Positions 1 through 6,823 of a stretch of 7,360 bases of DNA are shown piece by piece. A program made the position numbers and the translations under genes. The notes under the pieces were generated by a model. That model worked only from the letters and a program-made list of their open reading frames with translations, had not been told where the DNA came from and did not search any database. Location of the stretch: assembly GCA_021846605.1 (NCBI GenBank), contig JAJZWQ010000150.1, positions 1-7,360 of the forward strand, given 5' to 3'. This DNA comes from Bacillota bacterium. Lineage in GTDB: Bacteria; Bacillota_E; RBS10-35; JAJYVN01. Within the stretch, counting starts at the first letter, position 1; each line of letters starts with the position of its first letter.

Positions 1-333
1 CGGGCGTGTTCAGCCCCAACGGGCTCAGTCTTGTCTACATCTATGGCCGCGAATTGCGTCTTCCTCTACGGACACAAGGGCTGTCGCCGATTCCGGTCCT
101 GGAACTTCGGCCTAACAGGCCACATGCTCCTGAGCATTCGCCAACCTCACTCGCGGGTCCCTCCGCCTGGCGGCGGGGGGCCCGCGGCCCCCCTGATTCG
201 GCTTCGGCCGCCCCGTCCCTGGTAGCGTCCTCGCCGACGGGGGAGCGGGTGGGGAGGCCACGGCCCCACCGAGGGAGGGGGGACGCAGGCCCATGGGGCA
301 CCTGCGCCCCGCCCCTGTCAGGCGGACTGGGGG
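1..333. other. Non-coding region with short hairpins downstream of the lipoprotein gene
   Basis: No reading frame here looks like a real gene: the candidates are short, compositionally odd and lack a ribosome binding site. The stretch contains several compact inverted repeats: GGCC-TAACA-GGCC at 109-121, TGCTC-CT-GAGCA at 125-136, an eight-base-pair GGGGGGCC/GGCCCCCC stem with a three-base loop at 175-193, and a longer hairpin at 284-306. On the minus strand it is the region downstream of the lipoprotein gene, so it may hold that gene's 3' untranslated region and a terminator. A structured RNA is possible but I recognise no known family. Confidence 0.5.
284..306 (-). terminator. Possible terminator hairpin of the lipoprotein gene
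   Basis: About 28 bases downstream of the lipoprotein stop codon, the minus strand can form a hairpin from CGCAGG and CCTGCG arms with an inner CCC/GGG stem, a TG bulge and a CAT loop. The position fits a terminator. There is no T-tract after it (the next bases are C-rich), so it may be only a 3'-end stabilising stem. Confidence 0.35.
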
Positions 334-687
334 TCAGCCGGCGCTGCTGGAGCCGTACCCGGTGCCGCCGGACGAACTGCTGCCTGTACCCGAAGTGGTG
401 GTGCCGGACGTGCCGGACGTGCTGGATGTGCTCGACGTACTGGAGGTACTCGATGTACCGGACGCGGTTTTACTGCTTGTACCGGATGTCGCGGGGGTGG
501 TCGTCGAGCTCGACGTGCCGCTCGCCGCCGTGCCGCTGGTCGACGTGCCGCTCGTCGACGCGCCGCTGCCGTATCCGCCGGCCGTGCCGGAACTCGTACT
601 GCCTGAAGCGGCCCCGCAACCCGCGAGGATCGCGGCCGCCGCGACCAACCCCATCCCCAGCACCCAGCGGTGCATCACCTTGCCCAT
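334..687 (-). CDS. Small Ser/Thr/Gly-rich lipoprotein
   Basis: This 117-residue protein is predicted to be exported and anchored to the outer face of the cytoplasmic membrane. It begins with a basic stretch (K3, H6, R7), a hydrophobic core (about residues 8-22) and a lipobox LAGC with Cys24 as the expected lipidated residue. The mature 94 residues are almost only Ser, Thr, Gly and Ala, with one Lys, one Pro and a few Tyr, including tandem TSS/TSG units at about residues 78-95 encoded by imperfect nine-base repeats. No globular domain is visible, so it is probably disordered. The ATG start is supported by AAAGGGAG (697-704) nine bases upstream. It lies about 305 bases downstream of the DinB gene, with hairpins between, so it probably has its own promoter. 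Function unknown; a surface spacer or glycosylated anchor is conceivable but is inference. The opposite-strand frame is a shadow. Confidence 0.82.
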   Translation of the reverse strand: MGKVMHRWVLGMGLVAAAAILAGCGAASGSTSSGTAGGYGSGASTSGTSTSGTAASGTSSSTTTPATSGTSSKTASGTSSTSSTSSTSSTSGTSGTTTSGTGSSSSGGTGYGSSSAG

Positions 688-992
688 CGCTCAACACTCC
701 CTTTCGGCGCGCCAGTGGGGGGTGGCGCGTCCACGTACACCCTATCCCGCCGAAATGAAGAAATTATGGATGCTGGAGCGTGGTCTTCCCTGCGTTTCCC
801 ATTGGATCTCCCTGTCATTGGCACGCATGGCACTATATGGGGTCTTGGACCCCGCCCAGACCACTGGCCGACCCGCGCGGGGCCCGTTTGGCCCCACCGA
901 CCGGACCGCAGCGACGGCACGCTCCGACAACGCCCCGTCACCATGCCCGAGGTGGTCGGCCGGTTCGCTTGACAGAGGGGTCCAGGCGGTCC
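688..992. other. Intergenic region with two GC-rich hairpins
   Basis: This gap separates the DinB-family gene from the lipoprotein gene. I see no supported gene. Two perfect stems are present: GGGGTC/GACCCC with a TTG loop at 839-853, and GGGGCC/GGCCCC with a five-base loop at 879-895. Either could end the transcript of the upstream GH98-DinB unit, but neither is followed by a T-tract on the minus strand. The promoter of the lipoprotein gene should lie between about 700 and 840. That part is less GC-rich (around 755-770 and 825-838), but I could not identify a convincing -35/-10 pair. Confidence 0.45.
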
Positions 993-1460
993 TCAGCCGG
1001 TCCCGGCCGCACCCTGGGCGCGGATCTGGCCGATGTGGTTCTCCGCGTGCCGCACGATGCGGCGGAGCCAGTCCTCCAGGGTGTGGGCCCCGGCCTCGGG
1101 ATGCACTGCGGTCCGCTCCCAGGCATCCGCCGGCAGGCGGCGCAGGATGCCAGCCATCTCCGCGCGGAGGGCGCCGAAGACGGCAAGGGCGGGATCCAGG
1201 TCCTCGACGCGGGCCAGGGCCTCCGTCCAGCGGTCCTGGTCAAAGGCGGGCACCGTACCACCGGGTTCCGCGATCGTCCGCTTCAAGCGGAACACGCTTG
1301 CGACCTCCGCGTCGCACAGGTGCAGCGCGATTTCGCGGGGGGACCACTGGCCCGGCGCCGGCCGGACGTCCAGACGGCCCTGCGGCAGGGCATCCAAGGC
1401 CTGCCGCAGGGAATCCGGGGCACCGGCATAGGCGCGGATCAGCCACGTACGCTCGTCCAT
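993..1460 (-). CDS. DinB-family (DinB_2-like) putative metal-binding protein
   Basis: A 155-residue protein with the usual length and pattern of the DinB/YfiT-like four-helix-bundle superfamily. Conserved features include W39 and S40, the first likely metal ligand His47 in REIALHLCDAE, and the C-terminal W-x(6)-H-x(3)-H pattern with His138 and His142 in RHAENHIGQI. These three histidines match the family's expected metal site. Known members include thiol (bacillithiol or mycothiol) transferases and damage-induced proteins; the substrate here cannot be read from sequence. The ATG start is fixed by a strong Shine-Dalgarno sequence AAGGGAGGTG (1468-1477) seven bases upstream. Its start is 28 bases after the GH98 stop, so the two are probably cotranscribed. 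No signal peptide is seen, so it is probably cytoplasmic. Confidence 0.9.
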   Translation of the reverse strand: MDERTWLIRAYAGAPDSLRQALDALPQGRLDVRPAPGQWSPREIALHLCDAEVASVFRLKRTIAEPGGTVPAFDQDRWTEALARVEDLDPALAVFGALRAEMAGILRRLPADAWERTAVHPEAGAHTLEDWLRRIVRHAENHIGQIRAQGAAGTG

Positions 1461-1488
1461 TCGCGGGCACCTCCCTTGAGCGGACCGG

Positions 1489-3162
1489 TCACCCCACGAC
1501 CAAGTCGACGGCACCGCCGTGCCGCACGCGGATGGCCAGAGCATCCCCATCCGGGATGGCCTCCACGTCCGCGCGCTCCGCACGGGAATCGCCCGCCGAC
1601 AGCAGGCGGAGGCCGCCTGCCTCCGCGGGCACGGCAGCGGTGCGGTGGACGACGCAGCGGCTCTCCCTTCCCGGGTGGTTGCCCAGGTGCAGCGCGACAT
1701 GGCCGTCGTCACGGCGGTGCACCACCAGGTACTGGTGGGCTCCGACCTCGCCCTCCACCCGCAGCGGTAGCCCGGGGACGTCCACCGAGAACCGCTCGGG
1801 CACGTCCAGGTTCTCGTGGGTCTGGGACACGAACACGGTGCCGACCAGCCCCACCATCCAGGCATCCCCGCGCCCGTCCCCATCCTGGGGACAGCGGGCG
1901 TCGAAGAAGGCGCGCGCCGCCGCGACGTCGGGGAAGGCGTTGGGGGTCACGACCGTGGGGAACGCCAAGAGGGTGTCTGTGGAGGTGAGTTTGGGCAGCA
2001 CGGGGATCCAGTAGTACCGGCCGGTGTTGGGGATCATTTCCCAGTCGTGGCGCATGCCGTAGGTCGCCGCGTAGAGCATCCCGGAGCCGTGGCCGCGCGG
2101 GCTGTGCGCGCCGCCGCGGCGGTCGTCGGCGCGGTCGTCGCGGTAGCAGTCGACATCGCTGCGCTCGGCGAAGGCGGCGTTCTCGAAGTCGGCGTAGTAG
2201 GCCACCCGCACCTTGTCCGCGACCGCCCGCCGCGAGGGGATGGCCCGTTCGGTGATCAACCAGGCCAGCAGCGGCTCGATGGACCTCCGCCAGGGGTCGG
2301 CGTAGGCCGTGCGCTCCCGGTTGACGAAGACGCCCAGGAGGGGCTCGATGCTGTATACTGTGGCGCCCGAGGACGCCCCGAGCAAGATCATCTGGCCCCA
2401 CAGGGTGTCCGGGCACGCGGCGACGTCCCCGCGGCGGTACCCCTGGTCGAATTCGTGCGGAGTCCGGTTCAGCTTGGTGTAGCCTGTCTCCAACCAGTAG
2501 AAGGATTGGGGCTCAAGCCCCCAGTTGTCCGCCGCGCCCGCCAGCCAGAGCCCCATCACGGAGTCGTGGCACAGGTACATGGACTTGGGCACGTTCATCT
2601 CCCACTGTGGCAGGACCACGTCCGGGTGGCGGGCCATGCAGCGATACAGCTCCCGGTCCATGCCCACCTCCAGCCAGAGGTTGCACCCGTCGTTGGCCTC
2701 CTGCCAGCTGACCAGACCCCCGACATCCGCGGACAGTTCGATCAGGTCGGCCATGTAGCCGCGCTCCTCGGCGGAGAAACCGTAGCAGTTGAGCTCGACG
2801 GCCTGCACTCCGACCATCCCGGGATACTGCGCGTACCACTCCCGGATCTGGGCGATCGAGGCCGTCTCCGCGTGCCAGGTGCGCCGCGTGTCGCCGAAGG
2901 TCGGGATGTAGGGGGGCATCCAGGTGCGCACCTGCACGAAGAACGGGATGCCCTCGCGCTCGGCGGCCCGGGACAGGGCGTCGCGCTGCGGGTCGGTGCA
3001 CAGGAAGATCAGGGCCGTGCAGGCCCGCACCACGGGGTCGATGTGGCGCCACTCGGACACCATCTGTTCCGCATTCTCCTGCTCGGACGCGCCGGCGCGC
3101 CCCTCCCACCCGATCAGGACCAGGGGATGGGCCGGGGTGATCGACCAACTCAACCGTGCCAC
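1489..3162 (-). CDS. GH98-type glycoside hydrolase without signal peptide
   Basis: A 557-residue protein resembling glycoside hydrolase family 98, whose characterised members include endo-beta-1,4-galactosidases acting on blood-group glycans and some xylanases. Compared from memory with the pneumococcal enzyme, shared blocks occur in order: the strand/helix region VLIGWE...VVRACTALIFL (15-54); YPGMVGVQAVELNCYGF (113-129), where Glu123 aligns with the proposed catalytic acid; MADLIELSADVGG (137-149); GATVYSIEPLLG (266-277), where Glu273 aligns with a catalytic-site Glu; IPSRRAVADKVRVA (308-321); YGMRHDWEMIPNTGRYYWIPVLP (368-390). The C-terminal beta-rich part (about 440-557) fits the GH98 C-terminal domain. 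There is no NPCBM module and no secretion signal, so it appears intracellular. The GTG start at 3162 is chosen because AAGGAG (3171-3176) lies eight bases upstream. Another GTG at 3171 overlaps that site, and further upstream the frame looks non-coding. Family call fairly sure; substrate unknown. Confidence 0.85.
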   Translation of the reverse strand: MARLSWSITPAHPLVLIGWEGRAGASEQENAEQMVSEWRHIDPVVRACTALIFLCTDPQRDALSRAAEREGIPFFVQVRTWMPPYIPTFGDTRRTWHAETASIAQIREWYAQYPGMVGVQAVELNCYGFSAEERGYMADLIELSADVGGLVSWQEANDGCNLWLEVGMDRELYRCMARHPDVVLPQWEMNVPKSMYLCHDSVMGLWLAGAADNWGLEPQSFYWLETGYTKLNRTPHEFDQGYRRGDVAACPDTLWGQMILLGASSGATVYSIEPLLGVFVNRERTAYADPWRRSIEPLLAWLITERAIPSRRAVADKVRVAYYADFENAAFAERSDVDCYRDDRADDRRGGAHSPRGHGSGMLYAATYGMRHDWEMIPNTGRYYWIPVLPKLTSTDTLLAFPTVVTPNAFPDVAAARAFFDARCPQDGDGRGDAWMVGLVGTVFVSQTHENLDVPERFSVDVPGLPLRVEGEVGAHQYLVVHRRDDGHVALHLGNHPGRESRCVVHRTAAVPAEAGGLRLLSAGDSRAERADVEAIPDGDALAIRVRHGGAVDLVVG

Positions 3163-3170
3163 CGTGTTCA

Positions 3171-3176
3171 CTCCTT
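3171..3176 (-). promoter_or_regulatory. Ribosome binding site that decides the GH98 start
   Basis: The minus strand reads AAGGAG here. It sits eight bases before the GTG at 3162 but overlaps the in-frame GTG at 3171, so the former is the better start. The difference is three residues and does not change the conclusion that a signal peptide is absent. Confidence 0.7.
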
Positions 3177-3335
3177 GCGCGTGCGCTCTGGCCCGTCCTT
3201 CGGTGTCTGGGGCGGGCCTCCTGTCGGGTGGAGCGTGCGGTCCCGCCCGCCTGGGCCGCGCCCGCCCGAACCCCCCCGGTGGTGGGCCCGAAGGATAGAC
3301 CGGGCTGGGGCCGGCGGGGATCCGGCCCTGAGGCC

Positions 3336-3362
3336 CCTGGGCAAGGGAGTGACCCCCCCAGG
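3336..3362. repeat. Hairpin at the 5' edge of the alkA remnant
   Basis: CCTGGG (3336-3341) and CCCAGG (3357-3362) form a six-base-pair stem, with an inner GGG/CCC pairing and a small bulge. It lies where similarity to AlkA begins and about 165 bases upstream of the GH98 gene on the opposite strand. It could be a terminator remnant or a rearrangement junction; no T-tract is seen. Confidence 0.35.
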
Positions 3363-3800
3363 CCGCGGACACGATCCACCGACGCTTTTTGGTCCTGTAC
3401 GGGGACCAGCACCCCACTCCCCAAGACACCCTGGGGCTGTCCGCGGCGGCGCTACGCGCGGCCGGGATCTCGGGCGCCAAGGTCGCCGCCATCCGCGTCG
3501 TGGCGACCCGGTCCCTGGCCGGCGCGGTGCCGACATTGGAGGAGGCCAGGGGGCTGCCTGACGAGGAGGCCGTGGCCCGGCTCTCCGCCGTGCGCGGGGT
3601 GGGACGCTGGACGGCAGAGATGTTCCTCATGTTCCGGCTGAGCCGGTCGGATATCCTCGCGCTCGGCGACTACGGGTTGCGCCGGGGTTACGCGGTGGCG
3701 GCCGTACCGGACGGAGGCCAGTTGGTACCTGTAGCGGGCCGCCAAGGCGGGGCCGGGGCTGGCCCCTCCCCGCTCGCGCGACACGCGCGGGACGGGTTAG
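3362..3800 (+). pseudogene. Degraded DNA-3-methyladenine glycosylase II (AlkA-like)
   Basis: The reading frame from about 3362 encodes AADTIHRRFLVLYGDQHPTP, then a region typical of AlkA-type glycosylases: LRAAGISGAKV, the helix-hairpin-helix LSAVRGVGRWTAEMF, and LGDYGLRRG (3662-3688), which contains the expected catalytic Asp. Such enzymes excise alkylated bases. Three lesions are visible. The N-terminal half, including the usual QQxS segment, is absent and a TGA stands at 3350-3352. After LRRG the homologous frame shifts to RWRPYRTEASWYL (3693-3731), with the roughly 20-25 residues normally between these motifs missing. Finally, the conserved WYLWR tryptophan codon is TAG at 3732-3734. That frame then runs to a TAG at 3798-3800, probably the original stop. 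No start or ribosome binding site remains. It is the only gene remnant on the plus strand. Confidence 0.78.
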
Positions 3801-4579
3801 CGGAGGGAACTGGAGCGGCGCATTCCCCCAAACCCCGTCGGGCCGCCGTTCGACGGGCGGCGGGCGCATCGCCGAGGACATGGGCCGGCCCGGCGCGGCG
3901 CACTGCATGGGCAGTTCCAGGCCGTGGCGCGGCAGACGCGGGGCGCCGCGCCAGCCCGCAGCCCGGTGGGGCGCGTTCCGCGGGGCCGGCCGTCTCCCGC
4001 TGCGCCGAGTGGTTGTTGGCGTTGCTCCCCCTCGCAGGCATCCCCGTCCGGGTCATCGCCGACCGGGGAGATCTGGCGGGCCACCACATGGGCGCCTGCA
4101 CCTCCGCGGAGGGGCCCGGCCACGGGCGTCGACCTCTGCCCCGACCAGGGAGTCGAGACCTTCCACGCCTACCTGCGGTCCCGGAACGCGGGCCGCTCCA
4201 CCCCGGACACCACACCGATGATCGCGAGGTAGCACGTACGCGCATCGCGACCCGATCGGCGGGTGCCCGCTGTGTTGGGGGGCCTCCCGCCCTTTCACCA
4301 CCGGGGCCACGGCGCGGTCCGGCGGATCCCCACCGGAACGACCGCCAGCAGTTGGCCGCCCGCCCGGACTCACCCGGCGCCGCGCGCGCCGCCTCCGGCC
4401 GGGTGGGCGGGTTCTCGGCGGAGGGTGGGGCGGAGACCCGGAGCCCGCTCTGAGCCCAGAAAGGCTCGATGCACGGTGCGCATGCTGGTGGGTGGGCACC
4501 CCGTGATCCACGGGCGAACGTCAACGGATGGTCACCCACAACCCACCAGCGCGGACCCCGTCGCTATCCCGTTGGTCCG
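3801..4579. other. Long stretch without a recognisable gene
   Basis: Open frames exist on both strands but none has a ribosome binding site, a recognisable domain or balanced protein composition; they are Arg/Pro/Gly-rich, as expected of random GC-rich DNA. With the broken alkA beside it, this looks like decaying sequence. A short plus-strand segment ending at TAG 4230-4232 (about 4128-4229) faintly resembles the N-terminal core-binding part of a tyrosine recombinase (VETFHAYLRSRN), but it is too short to call. The right end contains a structured inverted repeat, listed separately. Confidence 0.5.
4484..4550. repeat. Nested inverted repeat downstream of the antiporter gene
   Basis: GCTGGTGGGT (4484-4493) and ACCCACCAGC (4541-4550) are a perfect ten-base inverted repeat. 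Inside them, CCCGTG-ATC-CACGGG (4500-4514) is a perfect six-base-pair hairpin with a three-base loop. The element begins about 30 bases after the antiporter stop on the minus strand. It may be a 3'-end structure, an unusual terminator without a T-tract, or the end of a decayed mobile element. Confidence 0.5.
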
Positions 4580-6724
4580 TCATTGGGCCGGATCCAGGAG
4601 AACGGCCACCGGACACCGGGCACTTCGCAGCACCTGGTCCACGGTGCGCCCACAGTACAATTCCCCTCCAGCCGCATGGCGCTCCGCATGCATGAGGATC
4701 AGGTCAGCACCGCCCATCGCCGCACACTTCACGATCTCCTCGCCAACCGTGCCCCGGACCAGCACGTGCGCGTCCCGACGCACCGTGACGCCGATCCCCT
4801 CCCCCAAGCGACTCACCGCCATGGTCGCGTGCCAACCGTACTCGTTCGCCGCCTGCAACGCCCCCAGGGCACGGCTATCCAACGGTTCCGTCAAGGGACC
4901 GGCATCGACCAGATGGAGCGCCAGCACCTCTGCCGACGTGCCCCGGGCCAGGGCCAACGCGAACTCCGCAACCCGCAGGTCTCCTCGCGTGCCGACTGTG
5001 GGTAAAAGGATCCGTCGCAGCCGCACGCCCTCCCGGCGCCACCGCGCCGCCTGGAGGACCAGGGTTGTGCAGGGGGTCGCCCGTACCACGCTGTCCACCA
5101 CGTCGCCGAAGAGTCCGGAACCCGGCCGGATCGCCGCGGAACCAAGGACGAGGAGGTCGTAGCCCCGCGCCGCTTCGGCGAGGATGCCTTCGGCGATACC
5201 ACTTCCAGCAGGCACCACCCGCTGTTGCCATTCCACCTTGGCAGCATCAGCCCCCCGCCCAGGTGACGGCACCGACGAGACACCCCCGACTTCCTGTGGT
5301 GCCCGGATGTGCAAAGCCACCGCCTCCACCGCCCGCGCGGCCGCCAGGTGGGCCACCACCTCCCCGGCCACCAGGGCGTACCGGCCGTCACGCACAGGGA
5401 CAAGCATCCGACGCAGCCCATGCAAGAAGCTCTGCGCCTCCCGTGCCTCGCGGTCCAATCGCTGCCGCTCATCGGGGTCGGCCGGCGCACGCTGCAGCGT
5501 CCAGCGGAGCAGCGACGGAGCCAAGACGGAGGTAGCCACGGCCATCGCCACAATGATCGAGTACATGGGAACCGTCAGCACGCCCAACTGCAGGCCGGCG
5601 GTGGCGACAATGATCTCCACGGCTCCGCGGGCATTCATGCCGGCGCCCAACGCTGCCGACAGCCATGGGGAGACTCCGGCGAGCCGGGCCCCGAGGTAGG
5701 TACCGGCGAACTTCCCCAGACAGGCCACCGCGATCACCGCGAGCAAAACGGCGAGCAGGCCAGGGGACGCCAGGGCAGGCAGGTCCACCTTCAGTCCCGC
5801 CGCGGCGAAGAAGACTGGCGCGAACACGCCGAGCGTCATCGCCTCCAGATGGGGACGGGCCGAGCGGGCAACGCGCGGGACGCGGGAGAGTTGGACCCCC
5901 ACCAGGAACGCACCAAGAAAGGCCTCGACGTGCAGCGCCTGGGTGACCGCGGCGCCACCGAGGCCAACGGCCAGAACGACGGTGAGCGTTGCGCCGCCGC
6001 CGCCGAAATGGTCGTCAACCCAGTTCACCAGGGCGCGAATGAGGCGGTAGCCGAGCGTGAAGCAGAAGGCGGCAAAGGCGAGCGTGCCGAAGACCGATAC
6101 CGCGACGCTGCCCAGTGGCAAGACGCGGGCGGTAGCGATCCCCGACACCATGGCAAGCAGGAACCACCCGGCGGCGTCATTGATCACCCCCGCCGCCAGC
6201 GTCAGTTGTCCCACGTCGCGGCGCATGAGGTCCATATCCAAGAGGATCTTCACGATCACCGGGATGGCCGAAATCGACATGGCCGTCGCCACCAACAGAT
6301 CGAACACGGACCGTGCATGGACGTGTGCCACCAAGATGGTGGGAAGCAGGGCGGCCAAGCCGTAGCCACAGAGAAACGGCACAACGACGCCGCCCACCGC
6401 GACCAGGAGGGCGGGCCGGACCTTCCGCCGGACCAAGTCCACGTCAACCTCGATGCCACTGACGAGCAGCAGGAGAATGACGCCGAACTGGGCGAGCAGT
6501 TGCAGGAGCAAGGGCTGCGGCCCCTGGGTCGGAAAGACGACCGCGAACAGGCCTGGCGCCACGGCGCCGAGCAGGGACGGTCCGAGAACGACCCCGCCGA
6601 GAAGTTCCCCGATCACCTGGGGCTGGTTGAGCCGGCGGGCCGCCTCGCCAAGGCCTCGAGCACATACCAAGAGGAGCATGAACTCCAGTAGAAACCGCAA
6701 CAGATCCGCCGATGTCAGGGCCAC
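4580..6724 (-). CDS. CPA2-type cation:proton antiporter with two C-terminal USP domains
   Basis: A 714-residue integral membrane protein. Residues about 5-408 form a Na_H_Exchanger (CPA2-like) domain with roughly 12-13 hydrophobic segments and family motifs: PQVIGELLGGVVLGPSLLG (35-53), LLLLVSGIEVD (84-94), AMSISAIPVIVKIL (148-161), GVINDAAGWFLLA (179-191) and GMNARGAVEIIVAT (362-375). It should exchange Na+ or K+ for protons; the ion is not predictable. The key pair is Asn182-Asp183 rather than Asp-Asp. Two cytoplasmic universal stress protein domains follow: about 437-557 (DLLVLGSA, then GSGLFGDVVDSVVRATPCTTLVL) and 569-711 (ILLPTVGTR, ADLILMHAE, CGRTVDQVLRSARCPVAVLL). Such domains often bind ATP or related nucleotides. 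The GTG start at 6724 begins just before the first hydrophobic segment and has a weak GGGGG seven bases upstream. An in-frame GTG at 6820 would add 32 unlike residues, has no ribosome binding site and lies at the riboswitch edge. Expression is probably controlled by the c-di-AMP riboswitch. Confidence 0.9.
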   Translation of the reverse strand: MALTSADLLRFLLEFMLLLVCARGLGEAARRLNQPQVIGELLGGVVLGPSLLGAVAPGLFAVVFPTQGPQPLLLQLLAQFGVILLLLVSGIEVDVDLVRRKVRPALLVAVGGVVVPFLCGYGLAALLPTILVAHVHARSVFDLLVATAMSISAIPVIVKILLDMDLMRRDVGQLTLAAGVINDAAGWFLLAMVSGIATARVLPLGSVAVSVFGTLAFAAFCFTLGYRLIRALVNWVDDHFGGGGATLTVVLAVGLGGAAVTQALHVEAFLGAFLVGVQLSRVPRVARSARPHLEAMTLGVFAPVFFAAAGLKVDLPALASPGLLAVLLAVIAVACLGKFAGTYLGARLAGVSPWLSAALGAGMNARGAVEIIVATAGLQLGVLTVPMYSIIVAMAVATSVLAPSLLRWTLQRAPADPDERQRLDREAREAQSFLHGLRRMLVPVRDGRYALVAGEVVAHLAAARAVEAVALHIRAPQEVGGVSSVPSPGRGADAAKVEWQQRVVPAGSGIAEGILAEAARGYDLLVLGSAAIRPGSGLFGDVVDSVVRATPCTTLVLQAARWRREGVRLRRILLPTVGTRGDLRVAEFALALARGTSAEVLALHLVDAGPLTEPLDSRALGALQAANEYGWHATMAVSRLGEGIGVTVRRDAHVLVRGTVGEEIVKCAAMGGADLILMHAERHAAGGELYCGRTVDQVLRSARCPVAVLLDPAQ

Positions 6725-6774
6725 GGCAACGCCCCCAGCGGGCTGCCAACGCCAATCCGCTTCGGTAAGGGAAC

Positions 6775-6814
6775 ACGGCAGGGAACCATCCCTACCCGTC
6801 GGAGGGGGGCTCCG
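6775..6814 (-). promoter_or_regulatory. Tandem hairpins, candidate riboswitch expression platform
   Basis: Between the aptamer and the start codon the minus strand can form two adjacent hairpins. The first is CGGAG/CTCCG with a C5 loop (6800-6814). The second pairs ACGGGTAGGGA with TCCCTGCCGT across a TGGT loop, with one bulged G (6775-6799). The sequence after the second is only moderately T-containing (GTTCCCTT), so it would be a weak intrinsic terminator. The GACGGG at its base (6795-6800) is complementary to the aptamer's CCCGTC (6844-6849), giving a possible antiterminator pairing. Mechanism is inference. Confidence 0.45.
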
Positions 6815-6823
6815 CACCACATT

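Noticed and set aside
293..2014. A 573-residue plus-strand open frame, including a repetitive Val-Pro-Asp-rich stretch
   Set aside because: It is the complement of the lipoprotein, DinB and part of the GH98 genes. The minus-strand genes have ribosome binding sites, a lipobox and recognisable families; this frame has none.
3280..3355. Possible N-terminal AlkA remnant in another plus-strand frame (RRIDRAGAGGDPALRPLG)
   Set aside because: The similarity is vague and rests on a few common residues; I could not connect it to the family's conserved QQxS region.
1816..3561. A 581-residue plus-strand open frame opposite the GH98 gene
   Set aside because: Shadow of the GH98 coding sequence; it shows no domain of its own and crosses into the alkA remnant in the wrong frame.
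3163..3630. N-terminal extension of the GH98 frame upstream of 3162
   Set aside because: The extra residues are Pro/Arg-rich, have no similarity or signal peptide, overlap the alkA remnant and lie upstream of the ribosome binding site.
4128..4232. Fragment resembling the N-terminal domain of a tyrosine recombinase (VETFHAYLRSRN)
   Set aside because: Only about 20-30 residues look similar, no catalytic part follows in any frame, and chance resemblance is likely.
5309..6691. A 460-residue plus-strand frame rich in Gly, Arg, His and Gln
   Set aside because: Antisense to the antiporter-USP gene; low-complexity hydrophilic composition is typical of the reverse frame of membrane-protein genes.
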